Shown: piece after piece, positions 1 to 8,234 of the stretch | How positions within the stretch are numbered: position 1 is the stretch's first letter | How the letters are laid out: every line of letters begins with the position of its first letter | Source of the DNA: Chromatiaceae bacterium | GTDB lineage: Bacteria > Pseudomonadota > Gammaproteobacteria > Chromatiales > Chromatiaceae | NCBI GenBank assembly: GCA_024235215.1 | Contig: JACKMU010000002.1 | Span: forward strand, 434,001 to 498,000 | Direction: 5' to 3' | Length of the DNA: 64,000 bases | Translations under genes and position numbers: made by a program | Notes under the pieces: generated by a model | What the model was told of the DNA's origin: nothing | Database searches by the model: none | Seen by the model: only the letters and a program-made list of their open reading frames with translations

Positions 1-768
1 CAGGGTTTCATTCATTGCACCGGTGACTTCGGCAACGGTCTTCTGAATCTTCTCTCCGGTGGTCGCCGACAGGCCAGCAAGATTCCGTACCTCTGCCGCA
101 ACCACGGAAAAACCCCGTCCATGCTCACCGGCACGTGCCGCCTCGATCGCCGCGTTGAGCGCAAGCAGGTTGATCTGGTCGGCGATCCTGCCGACATCCT
201 CGGTCATGGCATTGAGGGCCTTGATGTTTTCCGCCAGCGCCCCGATCCGTTTTGACGTAAGCTTCTCCCTTTCAGTGGACGTGACTTGTGAATCCGCGAC
301 CATCTGAAGCGCTTTATGGGAATTTTGGAACTGCAACTCCAGATCACAATGAGCGCCGTCGTCACACACTGGGGAAGTGGCCTGAATCACTTCACTCAGC
401 CGGGTGGAGAGGGAGGCAAATCGTTGGGAGAGGCCAATGACACCTGATTCAGTCTCTTGACGACAGGTTTCAATCTGGCGTGAAACCAGTGGCAACATCT
501 GGGTGCACAGCTCTTCCAACGATTGCAGGTAGTGGCTGTGCGAATCGCGTTGCACAGATTGATCATCGGCAAGTTTCTGCAACCGTTCCTCCATCTCTCC
601 GACGACCTTGCTCGCCCAAATACCTGCCGCCACACAGACAGCAGTCAGCCCCAGCGTGGTTCCTACCGCCAGGTACGAAAACTCCCCTACCAGCAATATT
701 GCGATCGCTGCGACTGCCCCGACTACCCAGGGGATATACCGGAGTCTGACATACCTGCCGTCGTTCAC
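1..768 (-). CDS. Methyl-accepting chemotaxis protein, N-terminal part (cut by window start)
   Basis: This is a chemoreceptor that would pass a signal to the CheA/CheW kinase complex. The reading frame is open from a GTG at 768 to base 1 (256 codons) and continues outside the window. Residues about 10-56 form two closely spaced hydrophobic segments with only a short turn between them, so there is no large periplasmic sensor domain. Residues about 57-190 are a helical cytoplasmic stretch, and residues about 197-256 carry the highly conserved MCP signalling hairpin (NLLALNAAIEAARAGE, GRGFSVVAAEVRNLA). The GTG start is chosen because an in-frame TAG lies 12 bases upstream and a weak purine-rich stretch precedes it. 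The ligand cannot be inferred; with no external domain it may sense an internal or membrane-linked cue. The family is certain, the exact start less so. Confidence 0.88.
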   Translation of the reverse strand, partial: MNDGRYVRLRYIPWVVGAVAAIAILLVGEFSYLAVGTTLGLTAVCVAAGIWASKVVGEMEERLQKLADDQSVQRDSHSHYLQSLEELCTQMLPLVSRQIETCRQETESGVIGLSQRFASLSTRLSEVIQATSPVCDDGAHCDLELQFQNSHKALQMVADSQVTSTEREKLTSKRIGALAENIKALNAMTEDVGRIADQINLLALNAAIEAARAGEHGRGFSVVAAEVRNLAGLSATTGEKIQKTVAEVTGAMNETL

Positions 769-1285
769 CTTGTCTCTCTATTCCCTTTACATTGACTCTC
801 AGAAACCCGACGCAGATTGGAGCACAGAGAAAACAACACCAATCCCGCTGCTTTTGTAACGACAAGCGGCAGCAAACCTGAAGCGGGATTTCCAATCCGG
901 GCGCTATCCTGGCACGGAGAAACAACGCGGCTTCCAGTAGTGGGGTATATTTGGATTGGTATGGCCCAGTCCCCGGAGGCGGTGAGCACGGGCAAATAAC
1001 AATAAACATTACCGAGCGTTGTTACCGATCCCATTCCTCCCGGGACAGACATAGCGTTCCGGACCCAACGGCACTGGCGGCAAGCCGGCAACTATCAACC
1101 AATCCAACCGATTTCAACTTGCTGCCTGCACTGGATCTTCGCGTACACTATCATTCGGTAGACGGGAGCCTGCCAGGAGAGGTGGGCAGCTCGTGGAGCA
1201 CCGGTCAGCTGCCAAGTGTTGGCGCTTCAGCTGACCCCTCCATCCACGATTTATCAAAGAGACCAACGACCAAGAGGTGAATGAG
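769..1285. other. Intergenic region between chemoreceptor and sixA
   Basis: About 0.5 kb between divergently transcribed genes. No reading frame here resembles a protein I recognise. It should hold the promoters of both neighbours, but no clear -35/-10 pair stands out. The only obvious structure is the palindrome at 1203-1236. Confidence 0.5.
1203..1236. repeat. Short palindrome upstream of sixA
   Basis: A perfect 9-bp inverted repeat (GGTCAGCTG at 1203-1211, CAGCTGACC at 1228-1236) surrounds a second small stem (CCAA-GTG-TTGG at 1212-1222). It lies about 50 bp before the sixA start. It could be an operator or an RNA hairpin in the leader. There is no T-run, so it is not a typical terminator. 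Confidence 0.45.
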
Positions 1286-1798
1286 ATGTCAAGAGTTCTG
1301 CTGATACTGCGGCACGCGAAATCCTCCTGGGACAGCGCTGCCGATTCGGACTTCGATCGGCCGTTGGCTGAGCGCGGCGAACAGGACGCACCACGGATGG
1401 GAGCGTGGATGAAAGCACAGGGATGGGTCCCCGACTATGTCATCAGTTCACCAGCGCGGCGGGCAGCACAGACGGTGGAGGCGGTGTGCGCGGCGCTCGA
1501 CCTGGGTGTCGATCAGATCCACTGGGATGAGCGGATCTACGGCGCCTATGACCGCGAGCTGATGCAACTGCTCGCGGAGATTCCAGCCGACGCCAAGTGC
1601 GTGCTGCTGGCGGGACACAACCCCGGACTGGAAGATCTGTTGAGCCATCTCTGGGGGAAGAACTCTCAGGTGCCAGCCAATGGCAAACTGATGCCCACTG
1701 CAGCGCTGGCCCAGGTGGAGCTGCCGGACGACTGGCAGCAGCTGCCGGAGGGCGTGGCACGGAAAGTCACCGTGATTCGTCCCAAAGAGATAGATTGA
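1286..1798 (+). CDS. sixA: SixA-type phosphohistidine phosphatase
   Basis: This is a small cytoplasmic member of the histidine phosphatase superfamily (170 aa, close to the SixA size of about 160). Such enzymes remove phosphate from the histidine of HPt domains or of the nitrogen phosphotransferase system. The N-terminus carries the RHA active-site motif with the catalytic histidine at residue 10, followed by SSW and DRPLAERG as in the SixA group. A second conserved histidine lies in the LLAGHNPGLEDL segment. The ATG at 1286 is preferred over an in-frame GTG at 1277 because AAGAGG (1272-1277) is spaced eight bases from the ATG. The many HPt-containing signalling proteins at 31-41 kb are conceivable targets, but that is only inference. 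Confidence 0.85.
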   Translation: MSRVLLILRHAKSSWDSAADSDFDRPLAERGEQDAPRMGAWMKAQGWVPDYVISSPARRAAQTVEAVCAALDLGVDQIHWDERIYGAYDRELMQLLAEIPADAKCVLLAGHNPGLEDLLSHLWGKNSQVPANGKLMPTAALAQVELPDDWQQLPEGVARKVTVIRPKEID

Positions 1799-1804
1799 AC
1801 GTGC

Positions 1805-1863
1805 GCAAGATTGGGGTCAGAGTGAAAACTCAGGTTGAGTTTTCACTCTGACCCCAATCTTGC
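1805..1863. repeat. Long perfect palindrome of the GGGGTCAG type (REP-like)
   Basis: Two 28-bp arms (1805-1832 and 1836-1863) are exact reverse complements separated by a 3-base loop. Each arm contains GGGGTCAGAGTG, and a further GGGGTCAG copy follows on the minus strand at 1862-1869. Motifs of this kind are commonly mobilised by, or found near, REP-associated tyrosine transposases, and a decayed copy of such a gene lies at 9833. The element sits between the convergent sixA and phosphotransferase genes and could also act as a bidirectional terminator. It overlaps the 3' end of the leftward gene. Confidence 0.85.
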
Positions 1864-3522
1864 TGACCCCAAACAAAAGTGCTGGCCCGCCTCCATTCTG
1901 GTATAGCGTCGATAACCTCCCCGACCAGAGAGGTCGACACCATTCAGGAAGTATTCACCGTCAGCTTCGCTCGGACTCTTCACCTGATATCCCAGCAGAC
2001 TGGCGATAAACCGTCCCACATCGTAGTGGGTCACCGGACATGCCAGCTGACGCACCAGCGCATCGACAGCCGGTGGGGTGTTCAGTCCGAGATAGATGAA
2101 CGGCACCCGGGCGGAGCCGAACTCCAGCGTGTTGTGTCCATAACCACCCGACTCACCGAGCCGCTGTCCATGGTCGGAGGTGATGATCACTACCGTGGGA
2201 TTGCTGGTACGTTGCCGCACAACCGCCAGAATCTCCCCCACCACCCGGTCGAAGTAGCGCATTGCGTCATCATAGCTCCCCTGCATGTAGCGATCGTATT
2301 CGTCTTTGCTGAGCCCCTTGCCGAAATGGACCAGCTCTGCCGGTGTGTATCTCGCATAGGGAATATGACCCGCACGGGGATTGAGGCTGAGCATGAAAGG
2401 CCGGCTCCAATCGAACGCCAGCGCTTGCAGTTCGGCGATCAGCTTGCCGTCGAACTGCTCCGGACGGTTCTCCAAATGTCCCCACTCCTTCCAGATATCA
2501 ACCGCTCCGCTGGAGACCTGAGAAGCGATCGCAAACATCTCCTGCGAGGAGAGGAACGCCGTCTGATACCCTTTTGATTTCGCCAGCCGGTAGAGGTTGG
2601 TCCGGCCCGAAGCGATATGAGTGCGGTTATTGGGCTCGTACTGAAGATTGTAGAACATCGGGATGGAGACGTGGGTAGAGACTCCGCTGGAGATGCCTGG
2701 ACGAAATATCAGCCCGCCCGCCTTTGCGATCGCACTCAATACCGGTGTCGTGTCACGCGGATACCCATACAGCCCCATGTGGGTATGGGTGATACTCTCG
2801 CCCATGATGATCACCAGATTGAGCGGCACGGGACGCGACTCGTCCGCCAGCAGCGTCAGGCTGTAATCCGGATAAACCTTGCCGACATCCGCGTCCGCGC
2901 GCAGCAGATCCCAGACCAGATAGTAGGAGAAGGCGTTGACGCCGTTGCGAAACGCGGTCTTGTTCGGATCCGGATCGAAGCGCATCGAATTGTCTTCGGT
3001 AACGGCATGAATCAGCGGCACCAGGATCCAGAAGATCAGCAGGCCATAACCCGTTCTGTTTCCCATACGGAGACGCAGCGCCGCACTCCGCTGGTGCAGC
3101 ACGAGCATGGCTGCGGTGGTGAGCAGGATGATCAGTGCGGGGACCAGCGAGAAGGTCACCACTTCACCCAAAGCACCCCAGAAGTCCTTGTATTGTCGGG
3201 AAGCCAGCGCCAGGTCGGCGGGTCCGAAATAGGTGCCGGCAAACTGAAAGTAGATGATTTCCGAGAGTTGCAGCAGCTGCATCAACAGCAGCAGGATCAG
3301 ATAGAGACGGGGCGGTGCCGCCAGCATTCGCAGGAAGAGGAAAAAGGCCAGAATGTAGCCGACATCGTCCTTGCGCCAGAGAATACCGTCGATCCTCCCG
3401 ATCCAATGGAGGTAGAGCTCCACCGTCAGAAAAAGACCGGCCAGCAGCAGCACAATGACAACATTGCCGCCCAGTCGGAGCAAATGACTGATCGCTTTTT
3501 GTATCATGTCAGGTGAGTTCAT
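1843..3522 (-). CDS. Inner-membrane sulfatase-fold phosphoethanolamine/phosphonate transferase (EptA/CptA-like)
   Basis: A 559-residue protein of the alkaline-phosphatase superfamily (sulfatase fold). Five hydrophobic segments occupy roughly residues 17-38, 55-68, 73-93, 121-142 and 158-175. A large periplasmic catalytic domain follows. The active site is visible as MGESITHTHMGLYGYPRD (about 240-256, with the Thr nucleophile at 245 or 247), later TSDHGQRLGESG and GYGHNT, which supply metal ligands. In EptA/CptA enzymes this domain moves phosphoethanolamine from phosphatidylethanolamine to lipid A or core sugars. Here the gene ends the AEP operon (23 bp after the cytidylyltransferase), so it may transfer or process an aminoethylphosphonate-bearing group. 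The last nine residues or so are encoded by two TTGGGGTCAG repeats, so the original C-terminus has probably been replaced. Confidence 0.85.
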   Translation of the reverse strand: MNSPDMIQKAISHLLRLGGNVVIVLLLAGLFLTVELYLHWIGRIDGILWRKDDVGYILAFFLFLRMLAAPPRLYLILLLLMQLLQLSEIIYFQFAGTYFGPADLALASRQYKDFWGALGEVVTFSLVPALIILLTTAAMLVLHQRSAALRLRMGNRTGYGLLIFWILVPLIHAVTEDNSMRFDPDPNKTAFRNGVNAFSYYLVWDLLRADADVGKVYPDYSLTLLADESRPVPLNLVIIMGESITHTHMGLYGYPRDTTPVLSAIAKAGGLIFRPGISSGVSTHVSIPMFYNLQYEPNNRTHIASGRTNLYRLAKSKGYQTAFLSSQEMFAIASQVSSGAVDIWKEWGHLENRPEQFDGKLIAELQALAFDWSRPFMLSLNPRAGHIPYARYTPAELVHFGKGLSKDEYDRYMQGSYDDAMRYFDRVVGEILAVVRQRTSNPTVVIITSDHGQRLGESGGYGHNTLEFGSARVPFIYLGLNTPPAVDALVRQLACPVTHYDVGRFIASLLGYQVKSPSEADGEYFLNGVDLSGRGGYRRYTRMEAGQHFCLGSARLGSE

Positions 3523-3545
3523 AGCCGATAGAAGCGCCGGAATCC

Positions 3546-4298
3546 TCAGTCGGAGAGATCTTTTGCTCTGATCGATCGGTCGATTTCGCTGGCGCGCCGG
3601 TAGTGAGTCTCATCATCTATCTCTGACCAGAGCAGGTCGGCAACGGTGACGCACTGTACCGGAACGGAGGCCGCTGCCGCCACCATGGCATCGGTTTCGT
3701 AATCCAGGCGCAGGCTGTCGTTGGCCGCAAAGCACGCTTCCGCATAGCCACACATCGCCTCCATCAGCGTGCTGGAGACCTTGGTGATACCGACCAGTTC
3801 ACCAGCAATCCCTGCACCCAGATCCTGCCGCCGCTTGCTCATCGCCAGCAGTCGCTGCTGTATGTCGGCTGCCACGTAGACCTCGTCTCCGGCACCGGTC
3901 GCTCCCGACAGCAGCAGCACATTGTCCGCCGGATGTTGCAGCAGCGTGGTCAGCGCGCGCTGCTCGTAGATCAGGTCCGACTCCAGCAGCAGAAAATCGC
4001 CGTCGACCTCCTGCCGTGCAAGATAGAGCGAGTACATGCTGCCGGAGTTGGCGTATTCCGGATTGTGAACCAACTGGATGGTTTCCGGCCGGGACCGGGC
4101 CAAGGCGGCATAATATTCCGACTGATAACCGGTGACGATGGTGACCCGTGCGATACCTGCCTGTGACAGACGATCGATCGAATCCTCGATGATGGCACGC
4201 TGGTGCAGCACCAGCGCACCTTTGGGTCCCTGGTGGCCGATCGAACGCAGCCGGGTACCCATCCCCGCTGCCAGTATCACTGCCGAGCACGGCCGCAT
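3546..4298 (-). CDS. Nucleotidyltransferase, probable AEP/phosphocholine-type cytidylyltransferase
   Basis: A 250-residue single-domain nucleotidyltransferase. The N-terminal signature LAAGMGTRLRS with a downstream GPKGALV is the nucleotide-binding loop and lysine region, followed by a Rossmann-type core with LLLESDLIYE providing the metal-binding acidic residue. The family includes LicC, which makes CDP-choline, and PntC-type enzymes that make CMP-AEP. The gene overlaps the AEP transaminase gene by 22 bp, so the most likely substrate is 2-aminoethylphosphonate, giving CMP-AEP for transfer to a glycan. Choice of CTP and of substrate is inferred from neighbours. A second nucleotidyltransferase domain is fused to the PEP mutase in the same operon, so the two may activate different groups. 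Confidence 0.8.
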   Translation of the reverse strand: MRPCSAVILAAGMGTRLRSIGHQGPKGALVLHQRAIIEDSIDRLSQAGIARVTIVTGYQSEYYAALARSRPETIQLVHNPEYANSGSMYSLYLARQEVDGDFLLLESDLIYEQRALTTLLQHPADNVLLLSGATGAGDEVYVAADIQQRLLAMSKRRQDLGAGIAGELVGITKVSSTLMEAMCGYAEACFAANDSLRLDYETDAMVAAAASVPVQCVTVADLLWSEIDDETHYRRASEIDRSIRAKDLSD

Positions 4299-5380
4299 AG
4301 CAACTCCTCGATCGCTGTCAGCAGTCGGGTGATATCCTGATCCAGGATGTCACCCATGGTGCAGATCCGAAACATCTCCTGGTACAGGCTCCCCTGTCCG
4401 GCATAGATCACGAAGCCAGCGGCTCGCAGCGCATCGTGGATCTCCTGGTAGTTCCACCCGACCGGCAGTTTGAATGAGGAGATCATCGACGAATAGACAT
4501 CACCCTCCAGGTAAGCGGGTACGCCAAGTTGCGTCAATCTGCTGCGTACCCGCTCAGAAAGTTGCCGGTAGCGCACTCCCCGCGCCCGCCAACCGCCCAG
4601 ATCCGCCAGTTCCGCGAGCGCCTCCCGCAGGGCGAAACAGGCGTGCACCGCCGGCGTGTAGGGTGAAAAGCCGTCCAGCTGCGCCGCTTGGTAGCGAAAC
4701 AGATCCAGGTAGAGTCCGTCTGCCAGGCTGGTTCGGTGTACAAACAGCGTCTTGCGGGCCAAAACGAAAGCGATACCGACAATACCGTGCAGACACTTGT
4801 TGCCGGTGGATGCCACCGCGACCAGATTGGGATGAGAGAAGTCGATCCACTCAGCGCCGAAACTGGAGACCGCATCGAGCATCAGCTCCACGCCGAACTT
4901 GGCACATAGATCGAGCAGTGGCGCCAGATCGTTCAGCCGGCCGGTGGTCGTCTCGTTGTGCACAGCGACCACCTGGCCAATAGTGGCGTCACCGGCCAAA
5001 GTTGTCCGTACCCGCTGCAGATCGATCGGTTCGCGCCAATCAGCCCGCAGCTCATGACAGGGACGGCGGTGCGCCGCGAGCATCGCCGCGATGCGCTCGC
5101 CGTAGACGCCATTGCTCAGCACCAGCGTCGTCCGCTCACGGGAGGAGAAGCTGTCGATCATCGCCTCGACCGCGCAGGTACCGGAACCGGTGAGCGTCAC
5201 CGCTTCGAAGGCCGCTTCCGCTTCGCTGTAGACGGCAGCCAGCCGCGTTTTGATATCCCGCATCAACGCGGCGAAATCAGCCTCCCGATGACACATATCC
5301 TCACGCAGCAGCGAGGCTCTGACTCTATCACTGAGCGTGACGGGACCGGGATTGAGCAGTATGGTTGGTCGATCTTGCAT
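4277..5380 (-). CDS. phnW: 2-aminoethylphosphonate transaminase (biosynthetic)
   Basis: A class V pyridoxal-phosphate aminotransferase of 367 residues, the usual size. It opens with LLNPGPVTLSDRV, as AEP transaminases do. The probable Schiff-base lysine is K195 in STGNKCLHG, and LMLDAVSSFGAEWID holds the aspartate that contacts the PLP ring nitrogen. In this setting it would convert phosphonoacetaldehyde to 2-aminoethylphosphonate, the last step of AEP synthesis. Its ATG overlaps the stop of the decarboxylase gene by one base (TGATG) and its 3' end overlaps the next gene by 22 bp, which suggests translational coupling. PhnW homologues also work in catabolism, but no phosphonatase lies nearby, so synthesis is favoured. 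Confidence 0.9.
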   Translation of the reverse strand: MQDRPTILLNPGPVTLSDRVRASLLREDMCHREADFAALMRDIKTRLAAVYSEAEAAFEAVTLTGSGTCAVEAMIDSFSSRERTTLVLSNGVYGERIAAMLAAHRRPCHELRADWREPIDLQRVRTTLAGDATIGQVVAVHNETTTGRLNDLAPLLDLCAKFGVELMLDAVSSFGAEWIDFSHPNLVAVASTGNKCLHGIVGIAFVLARKTLFVHRTSLADGLYLDLFRYQAAQLDGFSPYTPAVHACFALREALAELADLGGWRARGVRYRQLSERVRSRLTQLGVPAYLEGDVYSSMISSFKLPVGWNYQEIHDALRAAGFVIYAGQGSLYQEMFRICTMGDILDQDITRLLTAIEELLCGRARQ

Positions 5381-6513
5381 CAGACTCTCGCAATATACCG
5401 GCTCAGCCGCTGCGCCACCTGCACCGGTGTGACCGTGGGGCGCGGCAAGTCATCGGGGACACCGGTGCGCATCGGTGCGTGAATAAAGCGGAGCATCCGC
5501 GGCGGCGACTGCAGCAGCAGCCGCAGTGCTTCGGCATTGGCGACCCGCCGACTGTCGGGGTAACCGCAGGCACCGGCGATGGCGCAAAAATCGACCGAGT
5601 GGGAGACGGTGGACTGCCCCCCGGTCGACTCATGGCAGCCGTTGTCGAGCAGGATATGGACCAGATTGCCCGGACGCTGGTAACCGATCGTGGTGAGCGC
5701 CCCCATTCGCATCAGCGTGGCACCATCACCATCCAGCACATAGACCCGCCGTTCCGGCTGAGCAAGCGCCAGCCCCAGTCCGAAGCTGGAGGCGCAACCC
5801 ATGGAACCGACCATGTAGAACTGGTTTTCACGATCGTCGCTGGCATAGAGTTCGCGGCCGGTATAACCGGTTGTCGCAACCACCAGATCGGTGTCGGATA
5901 CGGCGGACTGGACCACCCTCAGATAGTCGCTGCGCGTCGATTCAGGCAGCTGCCGCTCCGCGGCAGCGACAGGAAACAGCGGCCGCACTTCCGGCTGACT
6001 CTGCAGCTTACAGGAAGCAACGCTCCCCTTGCGCATCACCAACGCATACGGTGTTCCGGTACGCTCCATGTGGGCAACAGCGATTTGCAGCGTGCGTTCC
6101 ACCGCTGCTGCTTCGCTGGGAAACCACGCCCAGGGGATGCCCATCAGCTCCAGCATCTGCTGGGTAATCTGCCCCATCAGTTCATGCTGCGGCTCATCGG
6201 GCAGGCCAGGCTCGCCCCGTAGTGTAACGATCAGCAATACCGGTAGCCTGAAGGTATGGGTGAGCGAGGTGAGCGGATTGACTGCATTGCCCAGTCCGGA
6301 ATTCTGAAACATCGCAATGGCGCGCACACCGCCCAGCTGGGCACCCGCCGCGATCGCTACCGCATCGCCCTCGTTGGCGGCAGCCACGTAACGCGCGCCG
6401 GGATCATCGATCACATAGTTGATGAAAGGCTTCAGATAGGAGCAGGGAACCCCGCTCCACAGACCGAACCCATACGCCCTTACCGCTGCCACAAATTGTT
6501 CCGCCTCGATCAT
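5380..6513 (-). CDS. ppd: Phosphonopyruvate decarboxylase
   Basis: A thiamine-diphosphate enzyme of 377 residues that decarboxylates phosphonopyruvate to phosphonoacetaldehyde, the step that drives phosphonate synthesis forward. Near the N-terminus GVPCSYLKPF is typical of the family, and ANEGDAVAIAAG carries the cofactor-activating glutamate (E48). MFQNSGLGNAVNPLTS forms the substrate site, and the C-terminal half has the ThDP/Mg signature LDGDGATLMRMG ending in LLDNG. It is a single-chain enzyme, not split into two subunits. It lies 15 bp after the PEP mutase gene and overlaps the transaminase gene, so the three steps PEP to AEP are adjacent and in reaction order. Confidence 0.92.
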   Translation of the reverse strand: MIEAEQFVAAVRAYGFGLWSGVPCSYLKPFINYVIDDPGARYVAAANEGDAVAIAAGAQLGGVRAIAMFQNSGLGNAVNPLTSLTHTFRLPVLLIVTLRGEPGLPDEPQHELMGQITQQMLELMGIPWAWFPSEAAAVERTLQIAVAHMERTGTPYALVMRKGSVASCKLQSQPEVRPLFPVAAAERQLPESTRSDYLRVVQSAVSDTDLVVATTGYTGRELYASDDRENQFYMVGSMGCASSFGLGLALAQPERRVYVLDGDGATLMRMGALTTIGYQRPGNLVHILLDNGCHESTGGQSTVSHSVDFCAIAGACGYPDSRRVANAEALRLLLQSPPRMLRFIHAPMRTGVPDDLPRPTVTPVQVAQRLSRYIARV

Positions 6514-6528
6514 CCGCTGTTGGCTCCG

Positions 6529-8142
6529 TTAGAAATTTCCCGCGTGGACCACATCGTCGAGCGAGTCCACATCCAGCCAATGGCCGGTGGTGTAGTACAC
6601 GCCAACCCGGTTGCCCTTTTCAACCAGCAGGTTCAGCAGATCAGGCAACTTCGCCCAGCGCTGATCGCCCTCGCTCAGCATGCGCTCAACCACCCCGGCC
6701 ACTGCGGCGATCTCCGCGGCGGCAATCTTGAAAAAACCCATCCACTCCCCGTGAATGTCACTCCTGGATATCTCCGTTCCAATCCGTTGCAGCCGGATCC
6801 GTGTCGAAAACGACTCCCGGCTGTGGGGCATGGAGCAGCTGGCATAGTCGGCCTGACGATCGCGATTGACGCTTTCCATCCAGTTGGTGTCGATCGCCAC
6901 CGCCAGCGGGTCGCGCGATTCCGCCAGAATCTGCACGATATACTTGTTGAACAGCACATCGCCGTAGCAGACGATCAGGTCCTGCTCCGGCTGGATCCCC
7001 TGCAGCCCTTTGAGCAGTGACACCAACTCGCCGGATGCCGCATAGTCATCGTTGTCGATCAGGTTGAGATTGGGCAGATTCACCGCCTCCTTCTTATAGC
7101 CCCGCACCACCGAAATATTTTTGATTCCTGTCGCATTCAGCGCTGCGACGATATGTGCGAGCAGTGGACGGCCGGCCACACTGACCATGGTTTTGGGACG
7201 GTTTTCGGTCAACTCGCCCAGCTCCTCTCCCCGGGATGCTGCCAGTACCAAAGCCTGGATACCCAGGTGGCGCAGCGGCAGATACTTCTTCTCCGCCTGC
7301 TGCAACTCGACCGCCCCCTGAAGCCGGAACACCTCGGCCACCGGGACCACCCGGTCTTCGACGGAGAAGAGATTCTGATCGGATGCCAGGCTCCGTGCCG
7401 TCTGCTGCATCGCGGCGATGGAGGCACGTAGCAGGTGATTGGCCCAGATGACCAGTGAAAAGCCGTGGTCCCGAAAAACCTCTGTCGGGGTGGAGTAGTA
7501 CTTGGTCGGCACAATCACCACCGGCAGCCGGTCGGCCCACTCTCTTTTAAAGGCCAGCACCTCGTCCGGCATGCTGAGCGCGGAGTGGATCAGTACGGCG
7601 TCCGCACCCGCCTCCCGGTACGCCTCGGCCCGTTGCAACGCCTCCGCCAGACCCCAGCCGGCAATGAACGCCTCGACCCGGGCAACGATGGAAAAGTCGT
7701 CATGGCGCTGCGCATCCTTTCCCGCCTTGATCTTGCCGCAGAACTCGTCGATATCGGCCAACGGCTGCGCCTGTCCTTGGATGAAACTGTTGGTCTTGGG
7801 AAACAACTTGTCCTCGATACAGACGGCAGCGATCTCCCGCTGTTCCAGCTTTTTCACCAACCTGCGCATATTGTTGAAGTTGCCATACCCGGTATCACCG
7901 TCCAGCAATATCGGCACCCGCGTGGCGTCGGACATGAACTCCAGCATCTCCAGCACCTGGGTCCAGCTCGCCTCGTTGTTGTCGCGTACACCAAACTGCG
8001 CGGAAAGCGACAGACCACTACCCCAGATCCCCTTGAACCCCGCCTCCTCGGCGATGACCGCGCTGATGCCGTTATGCGCCTCGCACAGGAATTCGAGCTG
8101 CGGCGAATTGAGTAATGATCTGAATTTTTTGGCCTTTTCCAA
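6529..8142 (-). CDS. aepX: Phosphoenolpyruvate mutase fused to a nucleotidyltransferase domain
   Basis: This bifunctional protein has two parts (residues counted from an upstream TTG at 8157). Residues about 1-290 are PEP phosphomutase, which rearranges PEP to phosphonopyruvate: EAHNGISA, LDGDTGYGN and the diagnostic EDKLFPKTNS loop (115-124) separate it from isocitrate lyase relatives. Residues about 299-542 are a nucleotidyltransferase (LAASRGEELGEL, NRPKTM, then CYGDVLF as the metal-binding segment). Two TTG starts are possible. The one at 8142 is preferred because GGGGA lies about eight bases upstream and the distance to LEFLCEAHNG fits the family, giving 537 residues. It is the first gene of the leftward AEP operon. 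The fused domain may activate AEP or another group. Confidence 0.9.
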   Translation of the reverse strand: MEKAKKFRSLLNSPQLEFLCEAHNGISAVIAEEAGFKGIWGSGLSLSAQFGVRDNNEASWTQVLEMLEFMSDATRVPILLDGDTGYGNFNNMRRLVKKLEQREIAAVCIEDKLFPKTNSFIQGQAQPLADIDEFCGKIKAGKDAQRHDDFSIVARVEAFIAGWGLAEALQRAEAYREAGADAVLIHSALSMPDEVLAFKREWADRLPVVIVPTKYYSTPTEVFRDHGFSLVIWANHLLRASIAAMQQTARSLASDQNLFSVEDRVVPVAEVFRLQGAVELQQAEKKYLPLRHLGIQALVLAASRGEELGELTENRPKTMVSVAGRPLLAHIVAALNATGIKNISVVRGYKKEAVNLPNLNLIDNDDYAASGELVSLLKGLQGIQPEQDLIVCYGDVLFNKYIVQILAESRDPLAVAIDTNWMESVNRDRQADYASCSMPHSRESFSTRIRLQRIGTEISRSDIHGEWMGFFKIAAAEIAAVAGVVERMLSEGDQRWAKLPDLLNLLVEKGNRVGVYYTTGHWLDVDSLDDVVHAGNF

Positions 8143-8234
8143 AAATAGCTTCCCCAATTAAAAGCGCCTATCATAACAGATTAAGACACTGAACATTCAG
8201 CCGACAGACAAATTGCTATACCGGGTACACAGCT

